Program-made: the position numbers and the translations under genes
DNA from: Onchidella celtica
Taxonomy: Eukaryota > Mollusca > Gastropoda > Systellommatophora > Onchidiidae
Assembly: GCA_963931925.1 (NCBI GenBank)
Contig: OZ007570.1
Span: 32,541,295 to 32,605,294, forward strand
DNA: 64,000 nt
Reading direction: 5' to 3'
In this document: one piece after another, positions 55,293-64,000 of the stretch
Layout of the letters: every line of letters starts with the position of its first letter
How positions within the stretch are numbered: position 1 is the first letter of the stretch
Notes under the pieces: generated by a model
Seen by the model: only the letters and a program-made list of their open reading frames with translations
The model's database searches: none
Told to the model about the DNA's origin: nothing

Positions 55293-56727
55293 GTGATACA
55301 CACATCTTAGGTATTATTAGATAAACATGTCATAACTTAGTAACAGACATAGTACATGCACTATGCAGTAACATGGCATAGAACGTTTAAAAACTATGGC
55401 ATACATCTATCCACACTGCATTGTTGGGGCGTATCGCAAATGGTAAAACGGATCTTCTGTATCTTTTGGGTGTGTATTATTCTTTTGCACCTTGGTGGTC
55501 TAGAAATACGATGAAACAAGGCACTATATGCCCATTGCGGATATCGGCCATTTTAGCTGTCAAGCCAGCGCATAACCATGGCGATGGTAGCACTGATTTT
55601 GATTCGTTAGCTGATTTGCCCAGCGAGCACTTCATGCGTCGCGAACCAATCGGCGGCGAGCTAAGAAAAAGTTCACTACAGTAAACAATGACACGTGTGT
55701 TCATGCACATGGGAGACGTTCGGTCAATTCTTTCACTTCCTCTCCCTTGTTTACACGAATGGTAGGGAATGTGACCAGCTTGGATCCACCCTTTCCACTC
55801 CTGTTATAACAATCAACTGCAATGCAACCAGCAGGCATTTTAACCGTTTAGACATATCTCGAAACTACACTCGTCAGCTGATCCACCCGCCATCTTAGGT
55901 GTCGGAAGTACAAACAAAAATACTCCGTGACGTCATTCGCAACGGGCCTATAACTGTCATTTAAGATTGAGATAAATTTCGTTACACGTACATCTGAGTA
56001 CGGATTATTTTTAATGCGAATTGTGATTGTAACAAAATATTGTCTGTCGTTTACTATTTTGTGACCACACCGCCGCTTTCTTACTAACTAGTTGGCCCGC
56101 TGACTTGGGGAATACACAGATGCGATTTTTATAGTTCAGCTTCGATCACTAATGCCTAAACTGAGGGGCAGAACGAGATGTCCTGTCGTACTTTTTAATT
56201 CTATTCGTTCTTCTTTTTTTCGGACTCAAAATTTTGGAACGCATTCTTCCGTTCAATTCAGTTGTGGTTCAAAATCAACGAAAGTATTAAAGACTAAATT
56301 AACTAAATATATGCTTACTTACACCTTTATTTATGCGTAATATGATACTTTGTAAAATTTAAGGCTCAGCGGTTACAAAACTGTTCGTGATTACATTGGA
56401 TGATTATGTTACTTCCGTTATAATATGATGATATCACTTTCAGTTTTACTTGTAATGGTGTTTCAAAGTCCGGAAAAAATAAAAATTAAAACAAAGCAAA
56501 ATCTGTTTGGTAAATTTGCTTGCAGTGTACCCAAAATAGTATTTTTGCAAATCCAGGCATTTACACATTCATCCATCCGTCCGTCCATCTCTCCATTTAT
56601 CTATAATTTTTTTCGCCCATCCATCTTTTCATCTAGCTAGTTCGTGTACTCATGGTAGGCCAGAGTCTATATATAGAGCTAATGTTCTATGACCTCCAAC
56701 GTTATCAAGCGCAATAGGGTAACCTAA
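55293..56727. other. Intergenic; promoter-like segment at 55870-55960
   Basis: Mostly featureless. Around 55870-55960 the minus strand shows TGACGTCA (CRE), ACTTCCG (ETS) and AAGATGGCGG (YY1-like) close together, with an ATG in the last word opening MAGGSADECSFEICLNG before a stop. That cluster resembles a TATA-less housekeeping promoter. No downstream exon was identified. Confidence 0.35.
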
Positions 56728-59316
56728 TCAGCTGTTGGTTATAGGAGTGATATTGAGGTTCTTACTGTAAACGTTCGTCCATACTATCTACCTCGTGAGT
56801 TTACAAATGTGGTTTTCAACACCGTCTACATACCACCAGATGCTAACAAGACCACCGCTGCAACAACCCTTCATAACATCATAAATACACAGGAATCAAA
56901 ATGGCCAGACGCTGTTCACATCATACAAGGAGATTTTAATCATGCAACCATGGACAACATCCCGCACTACACCCAATATGTCACCATTCCTACTAGAGAC
57001 GAGAACACTCTGGACTTATTTTATTGTAATATCACTGGCGCCTATCGTTCTTTCCCTCTACCACCACTGGGGAACTCAGACCATCTTATGATATCTATGC
57101 AACCAAAGTATCGACCTGTGTTAAGAACTTATAAAGCAGACACCAAAGTAATAAAAACATGGACAGACGAGGCCTGCGACCAACTTCAAGCCTGTTTTGA
57201 CTGCACGGATTGGGACATTTTTACAAACACATGTACTAATTTAGACGACCTTGTTCTTACTGTTAACTCCTACATCCAGTTTTGTGAAGATCTAATTATA
57301 CCTAAGAAAAGTGTGTGTGTGTATCCAAATAGTAAACCATGGTTAACAAAAGAATGCCTTGAAGCTATTGTTGACAAAAAAAGACTCCGAAAAAACTATA
57401 GTAAAAGCGACCTCGCTAAAGTAATCAAACAAATTAAAAAGAGAATCAAGGTGTGTAAAAAAGAATACAAAGATAAAATTGAAGCAAATTTTAAATCAAA
57501 TGACATGTCATCTGTGTGGAAGGGAATGAAACAGGTTACGGGGTACGATTGTATGAAGAATAAAGTGAATGTTGTGAATGAAAGCGAATTTGCCAATGAA
57601 TTGAATCAGTTCTACTGTCGCTTTGACAAACACGATTTCTCCAACCAACACCAGGAAATAAGAGACAGTTTTGATTTTGATAATGACGAATGTAATATTT
57701 GTTTTGATTATGATGATGTTGTGAAACAATTTAAATCTGGACCAGATAACATTGGAAGCAAAGTAGTGAGAACATGTGCTGAACAACTAGCAAAAATTTT
57801 TACTTTCATCTTCAACAAATCCTTTCAAAACCATTACATACCAAACATTTGGAGATTGTCAAAAATCTTACCTGTCCCCAAAAAACCAAAAATATCTGAA
57901 ATGAACGACCTTCGCCCAGTTGCATTAACTTCCATTATCTTTAAATGCTTTGAAAAACTTGTTTTAACTGAACAAACGAAGGAGGTCAAACAAAATCTCG
58001 ATCCTTTGCAATTTGCATACAAAGAAAACAGGAACACAGAAGACGCCTTATTGTTTTTATTGCATAACATCTACAGTCATTTAGACACTGGTAAAACCTG
58101 TGTTCGTGTACTCCTAGTCGATTTTTCGTCTGCGTTTAACACCATACAACCGCACTTAATGTTTCAAAAGCTTACCAACCTACACGTGAGTTCTTTTTTA
58201 AAGAGCTGGATCTTCGAATTTCTAACACAGAGAAGCCAGTTTGTGGATATAAACAACACATTTTCCAAATTCCTCACAACAAACACAGGAGCGCCCAAGG
58301 CTGCGTGCTGTCACCTGCCTTGTATACATTGTATACAAATGATTTCACTGTGACACACAACAACGTTTACCTTCTTAAATTTGCCGACGACTCTGCTATT
58401 TTAGGCCTTTTACCTAACTCTGGCCACCAATATTCTAACATTGTACAATCCTTTCATTGTTGGTGTAATAACAAATATCTTCTACTGAATGTTAAGAAAA
58501 CAAAAGAGCTTGTTTTTGACTTTAGGAAAAATAACAACGATCCTGTTTGCCCTCTTACTATCAACAATGAAGAGGTTGAAATTGTCACAGAGGCCAAATA
58601 TCTTGGCATTACTATTGATTCATTGCTTAACTGGCATGCGCATGTAACATATGTATACAAGAAAGCCAACCAGCGCATGTATATCCTCAGAACGCTCCGC
58701 TTTTTAAAAGTTAGCAAAAGCATTCTGAAAATATTTTACACCATGGCTATTCAGAGCGTTTTGATGTATGGAGTTGTCTGTTGGGGAGGAAACATCTTAC
58801 AAAAAGATAAAAATAAGATCAATAATTTAATTAAAAAAGCATCCAAAATTTGTATCTGTGATCTGCCATATTTTGATGAGCTGTACACTGGTGCTTGTAT
58901 TAAAAAAGCTAATATTATTATAAATGACCCCCGACATCCCCTGAACAAGGAATATATAAGATCTGTAAGAAGTTTAAGGCTGTTGTCAAAGAAAACTAAA
59001 ACTGAGCGCTACTTTAAATCGTTTATTCCATCATCAACTAGGATGTTACAATAATGTCGTCATCTTGATCGTAATCTGTGCACAGTTGAATTATGTCCTG
59101 CGTGTCAGGTCAATGTGTTTTAGTTAGGGAAGCATATTGTGTGCACTGTTAGTTTTGTTAATTTAGTTAATTTATCAGTGTGTGTGTATATATGTGTGTG
59201 TGCGCGCTATGTATCATACTTTCTGCTTCTGTAACTGTATTGTTATGTATTCAATGATCAAAACAAATTTCCTTGTACAAGGACGAATAAAATTTATCTT
59301 ATCTTATCTTATCTTA
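56728..59316 (+). mobile_element. LINE (non-LTR retrotransposon), 5'-truncated, jockey/CR1-like
   Basis: Starts inside the endonuclease domain (VYIPPDANK, GDFNHA, LGNSDHLMI), so the 5' part and any ORF1 are missing. Reverse transcriptase follows (VALTSIIFKCFEKL, LLVDFSSAFNTI, then LLKFADDSAIL in the next frame) and the coding part stops at 59054. The 3' end carries a GT-rich stretch, AATAAAATTT and an (ATCTT)n tail. The endonuclease-RT layout and motifs fit the jockey superfamily (CR1/L2/Rex1 group). The clade is not settled. Identical 3' tails at 5.7 and 50.1 kb imply recent activity. Confidence 0.9.
56809..59054 (+). pseudogene. LINE ORF2 (endonuclease-reverse transcriptase), frameshifted
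   Basis: The first frame runs 56809-58353 with its upstream in-frame continuation from 56728. The second runs about 58303-59054. They are interrupted near 58294-58298, in the conserved TGAPQG motif, where one C of a CCCC-AAGG stretch seems to be missing. The endonuclease Asn/His residues (GDFNH, SDH) and the RT FADD are intact. The protein would nick target DNA and reverse transcribe the LINE RNA. The missing 5' end and the shift make this copy inactive. Confidence 0.85.
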
Positions 59317-59628
59317 CCTATTGACGTTGTTGTTATCTCTATGTGTTTTTGTTTGTGTGTGTGTTGGCAAGAGCGCGCATGTGTGTTTCATTGTTTATGT
59401 GTGTGTTATTGGGTAAAATATCATCTTTCGTGTAGAATTCTGGCGTGCCAGTAAGTGAATGAGAAATTAAATCTTTGAAACGGTTTGCATTTAAAATAAA
59501 TATGGTAAGAGTTGATATAACCCAGTCCACAGTCTTACATCACAAATTTTCATTGCGGAAGCTTACAATGTCTTTTGAGTTTTGGCAGTGGCTGACCGAT
59601 ATTTTGGTGACCCTGAAGCTTGAACTGT

Positions 59629-59991
59629 TTTGGGGCCCTTTCACAACCAGCAAAAATGGTTCAACATATCACTCATTAAAGAAACGTTTCTTCAGAGCAC
59701 CTCCGGGATGCATGTTTTTTCTTTCCGTACGAGCTTTAGCAAATTCAGGAGCGGGGCAGCAACACACCCCCAAATACAGGACAGATCCAACACATCCCAG
59801 GGATATTCGGTGATGCTGAGAGAGTCATATCAGGCACATTCCAGACATTGCAGCACCCATGGCGATGTTCGATAGGACTAGAAATCCCTTAGCCGATGGA
59901 CCTGTGTTTGGGGGTGTGTTGCTGCCCCGCTCCTGAATTTGCTAACGCTCGTACGGAAAAAGATATCACACCTCCGGAATAAGGGGCCCTG
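59629..59991. mobile_element. Long inverted-repeat (foldback-type) element
   Basis: The left arm (59695-59778) and right arm (59888-59975) are near-perfect inverse copies over about 80 bases (AGCAAATTCAGGAGCGGGGC, AGCAACACACCCCCAAA), with a spacer of about 110 bases. The outer ends carry GGGGCCCTT-type words on both sides (59632 and, inverted, 59983), reminiscent of hAT termini. No clear target duplication was found. Confidence 0.6.
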
Positions 59992-60948
59992 AAGTTTAAT
60001 CCTCATTAGTTTCACAGTAGTTTGACACGGCTGCAATAAACCAATGACGCATCACTACCATCACTGAAGTTTGCGCACATTATTTTTGTAATTCTTAGGC
60101 GAGGTGTGCGCATCGGGCAGTTATTTAGTGAACGCTCCGGTTTTGGTCGTCATAGGCAGGAACATCATGGATTGGAATTGGTAGGAATAGTCAGAAACAC
60201 GGAGAGGAAAAGGTAGGGCACAGCTTTGAAACTTGCAATCGATGTACATAGTACAAGTACACATCCACCGATTTAGGGAGGAGTACCTTATTCGAGCGCC
60301 ACTTTGTCAGATTGTCAGAATGATAAGTAACGACGTGAGGGTCTAGTCAGTTTGTATCATCGAGGCCGTAGGCCGATGTTCGTCTTGGCAGTAGTCAGAT
60401 TGACATAGGCCTATCAGGGAAAGCCCCCGGGGTAGCTATGTATCATCTCTTTTAGTTAGTTTCTGGTCTTTGGCGCTCGAGTACGGAACTCCTTCCCAAT
60501 TTATTCGTCCCAAAGGATCTCAGACGAAAACATTGTGTTTTTATGTCGGATTGCCCTGTTGTCAGTTCATGCAAAACCATAATTTAATGTAGTACAATAA
60601 TTCTGTCGAAATGGTGTTTGTGTACTTTGCCTCGGTACCAAGGGCGGGAGGGAGGGGGACAAACACAAGTGAATGAAATTATGTATTAATGGTAATAATA
60701 GTGATTGCGAAGGCAAAGACATTTTTTTTTACGACTGACCCAAGTCGGTACTCACTACTATGTCACCATCGGTCGCGCAGGGGTGGGCGATCCACATAGT
60801 TAATCAAGTTTTCCGTCCTATGTCTATGAGAGCTTCCCATCTCTGATTCTAGAAACGAGTCATGACGAGCCCCAGTACGTGATTTTAATCGGGCCTATTA
60901 GTCTTTTTCCTCTGCATAAAGTCTAACTTTTTTTGTTTCTTTGTATTT
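59992..60948. other. No recognisable gene
   Basis: Intermediate base composition and no open frame with recognisable motifs. Confidence 0.45.
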
Positions 60949-63900
60949 TGTATATGATATGAATAAATTGAAAGCGGAGAGTCTGAAGTCTGTTTTAGCC
61001 AATTATCTTGGCTTTATTCAACATTCAACTGTAGTAGGATCAGAAGCATGATCCAGTTATAATCCTTCTAACGAGCAATGGCGCTAGGAAGGACGAAATC
61101 GTTTATTGCAACGTCTGTGACGTCATCTCCGCACAGTGGTATTCATTAGTGGTGCGTTATTGTTCAACACAAGCAGATAGCAGATAGTTAGACAAACAGA
61201 TAAAACAAACAGTACATGACGAGCGATTAAAGTAACACAAAGCACATAAACATAGCAACATCACGACATTCTTCCCCCCTCAGGTAATCGGGGACATCAT
61301 TAAACACGTTTTCAAAATTACAATGACCCCCAATTAATACTAGCGAACAAAAATGCAATGAAACGTTATTGTCACAAATTGCATCAAGTATGCATAGAAA
61401 AAGTCCTGGTGATCGTAGAGTTCAAGCTTCTCTGTTCCGTAAGTTATAAACCCTGGTCCGAACAAAAGGACGGCGTTTTGGAATAGGTCTACTTTCATCA
61501 GGTGCTTCCGGTTGAATCTCAGAGTTTTCTTCTCTGAGAGTAGTCGAAGGGTTACTACCTGGGGTGTTCAGAGAGTCTGTTAGATCCAAGCTACGATTTT
61601 GCGTACCGGTCTGCATAACAGCTGGTTCAGGAACAAGCATTATCTGATTTGTCTGGTCATTCAGATTTAAGTCATTATTTGTCGGCGAAGGAGCCGCTTC
61701 ATTCGGAACAGTAAGCGATGTAGTCATGTCTCCAGGTGGTGCCAGGTGGCGCAGAGCCACTGTTGTCTCCCTCCCATCACGAAGTCTGACTTGAGCATAC
61801 AGAGGATTGCAATCCAACAGTTCAACCTCATCTACCAAGGGGTCATACTTCGAAGTCCTCACGTTTCTTCTCATGAGCACAGTACCGGGAGTAGTTAACC
61901 AACTTGGAAGAGTTATACCAGTTGTGGATTTCCTGTTATAGCGAAATATTCTCTCGTGCGGAGTTTAGTTTGTGGCGGTACATAGAAGAGATCTTAGGGA
62001 ATGAAGTGAATCTGTGAGAACGAGCTCCCACTGATGGGTCTCTAGGCCACGAGACCTCAGCGCAAGCGTTATTGTCTTCCAGAGCGTGCCGTTCAATCTT
62101 TCCACTTGCCCATTAGCTCTAGGGTTGTACGGAGTAGTCCGACTAGTAGCTATACCTTTGTTGTGAAGGAAGTCCTTGAGCTCACTAGACATGAAGTTAG
62201 CGCCCCTATCAGAGTGCACATAGGATGGCATTCCAAACAGAGAGAAGAGTTGACCAAAGCATTTGATTATAGTTGAGGCGTTCATATCAGCACATGGAAA
62301 AGCAAAGGGGAAGCGGGAGTACTCATCAATCATTGTCAGAAGGTACTTGTTCCTCGAGGAAGAAGGCAAAGGCCCTTTAAAATCCACGCTAAGGCGTTCA
62401 AAAGGCTGAGTGGCCTTGATAAGGTTAGCATCAGTCGATTTGTAAAAGGAAGGCTTTAGTTCACAGCAGATTCTACAGTTTGCACACACTCTCTTCACTT
62501 CATCTAGTGAATAAGGGAGGTTCCTGCATTTGATGAAATGCATCATCCTCGTAACCCCAGGATGGGATAGTGTGCTGTGTAGATCTTGCAGTATTTCGGC
62601 GTTCGAGTTAGCAGTAGAACAGTACCCCCTCGAGAGAGCGTCTGCTGCATGGTTTTCTTTGCCAGGTCTGTATACTACGTCATAGCTGTAGCACGACAGT
62701 TCAATTCTCCATCTCTGGATTTTGTCATTTTTCACCCTTCCTTTCTGAGCGTTATTGTACATAAAAGCGTCGCTTTTCTGGTCAGTCACAAGTTGGAAAT
62801 GTTTTCCAAGCAAATAATGTTTCCACTTCCGGAGAGCCTCCACAATGGCATATGCCTCTTTCTCGACAGATGAATGTTTCCTTTCACTATGATTTAGTGT
62901 TCTTGAAAAGAAAGCAACAGGTCTCCCATTCTGATTCAGGGTAGCTGCTATCGCTATGTCAGAAGCATCCGTTTCGACCACAAGAGGGATATCCTGGTCA
63001 ATGGTTGTAACAGCAGCATTCTCTATCTCTCTCTTCAACAGTTCAAAAGCACATTTCACTTTCTTTGGTAATGGAAAAGTGTGGTTGTTGACAAGAGGGT
63101 GTATTTTGTCAGAAAAGTTTGGGATCCAAGAAGAGTAGTAGGCAAACATGCCTACAACCCCTCGTTGTGATTTTGCGTCATGAGGATCAGCCAGATCTCG
63201 CAGCGGTTGTATTCTGTCAGGGTCAGGTTTGATGCTGCCCTTGGAAACCAGGAACCCAAGCAGCTTGATTTCTCTGGCGGAAAGGATGCTCTTGTCCTCA
63301 TTGAAAGTTATGCAGTAATCAGTGGCACACTTCATAAAGTGAGAGAAGTTTTCATCATGCTCCTTCTGATTTCTACCGCAAACAGTGACATTGTCTAAAT
63401 GTGCGAAAGTGTCTTTAATTTTCTCATTTCTGACGAGGCCGTCAATGATGCGTTGAAAGCAAGCGACTCCATTAGTGACGCCGAATGGAATACGTTTGAA
63501 CTGGTAGAGGTTTCCACTGGCCTCAAAGGCAGTGTAGAATTACTCTTCCTCCTTTATGGGAATTTGGTGGTAGGCACTGCGAAGGTCTACTGTACTGTAC
63601 ACCTCATATTTCGAGATCTCCTCAATCATCTCATCTATTCGAGGAAGAGGATATGCATCAAGCTGGGTGAAACGATTGATAGTCTGACTATAATCCACTG
63701 CCATTCTTTTCTTGTGCCGGTCATTTGTTGTTACCAGCACTTGCGCTCTCCACCGAGAATCAGAAGGTTCAATCACATCTTCGGCAAGCAGTTTTTGGAC
63801 TTCAGAGTCTATGAATTGTCTATCTGGTGTAGAGAACCGTCTTGACTTTGTAGCTATAGGTCTGCAATCGGGAAGCAAGTTCTTGAACAGAGAGGCAGGT

Positions 63901-64000
63901 TCCACCTTTGCAGCAGTTATGCCACAGACAGAGAATGTAGGCTTGAGGCTTTTGAAAGTCATTTCAAGTCCTTTGTGTTGATCTAGAAAGTCGTGACCCA
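60949..64000 (-). mobile_element. Broken Ty3-type LTR retroelement, ordinary domain order, runs off the window
   Basis: On the minus strand from the right edge: reverse transcriptase (63962-63540 and onward; AVDYSQTINRF, VDLRSAYHQIP), RNase H (VVETDASDIA, LVTDQKSDAF), integrase zinc finger (HSTLSHPGVTRMMHFIKC), integrase core (DFKGPLP, HSDRGANF, GQVERLNGTLW) and a C-terminal tail (to 61422). Reverse transcriptase precedes integrase, as in most Ty3 elements. A polypurine tract (CTGAGGGGGGAAGAA, 61269-61283) precedes an LTR of about 320 bases (about 60949-61268, starting TGTCGTGATG, with an AATAAA signal). The inner LTR edge is firm and the outer edge is a guess. It looks broken, with about two or three breaks. 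Gag, protease and the 5' LTR lie beyond the window. Confidence 0.88.

Overview
The window is nuclear DNA of an animal, most likely a mollusc and possibly a marine gastropod (inference). Genes are split by short canonical GT-AG introns, the host genes are a CAP/CRISP-type secreted protein and C-type lectins, and the intergenic DNA is AT-rich. It is full of microsatellites, tRNA-derived SINEs, foldback MITEs, LINE tails and large transposons. Nothing bacterial or organellar was seen.

Layout. From 0 to 7.1 kb there are minus-strand C-type lectin exons (6974-7119 and 3406-3525, with matching splice phase) and a diverged duplicate block that is repeated at 32.2-32.9 kb, where another lectin exon sits. 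A possible signal-peptide first exon on the same strand lies at 27029-27089. From 7.2 to 12.4 kb the content is repeats: a 23-bp minisatellite, DNA-transposon ends and a purine-rich array. From 12.4 to 18.3 kb a solo LTR is split by a complete PIF/Harbinger transposon. That transposon carries a spliced DDE transposase gene and a MADF/BESS gene, and the two convergent genes interdigitate. From 18.5 to 27.0 kb there is a young, nearly whole LTR retrotransposon with 5-bp target duplications. Its integrase is encoded upstream of reverse transcriptase, the order known from Gmr1-like Ty3 elements. From 27 to 40 kb there is mostly non-coding DNA, a hAT-like MITE, the second lectin locus and a tRNA SINE.

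From 40.06 to 48.65 kb lies the best host gene. It has seven exons joining in phase into a 238-residue CAP-domain protein with a signal peptide and a hydrophobic C-terminus. An in-phase alternative last exon could give a secreted form. Its introns hold a THAP-like fragment, a SINE and a MITE with a MADF remnant. From 51.1 to 55.3 kb there is a 5'-truncated relative of the integrase-first retroelement. From 56.7 to 59.3 kb there is a 5'-truncated LINE with one frameshift. Its 3' tail recurs at 5.7 kb and 50.1 kb. At 59.6-60.0 kb there is a long inverted-repeat element. From 60.95 kb to the right edge there is a broken Ty3 element of ordinary domain order on the minus strand.

The lectin and CAP genes look like typical innate-immunity or secreted-protein genes embedded in transposon-rich DNA. 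The window's novelty lies mainly in its mobile elements: the integrase-first retroelements, the interleaved Harbinger genes, nested insertions and satellites grown from dispersed repeats. All exon models are by eye, without transcripts or database searches.
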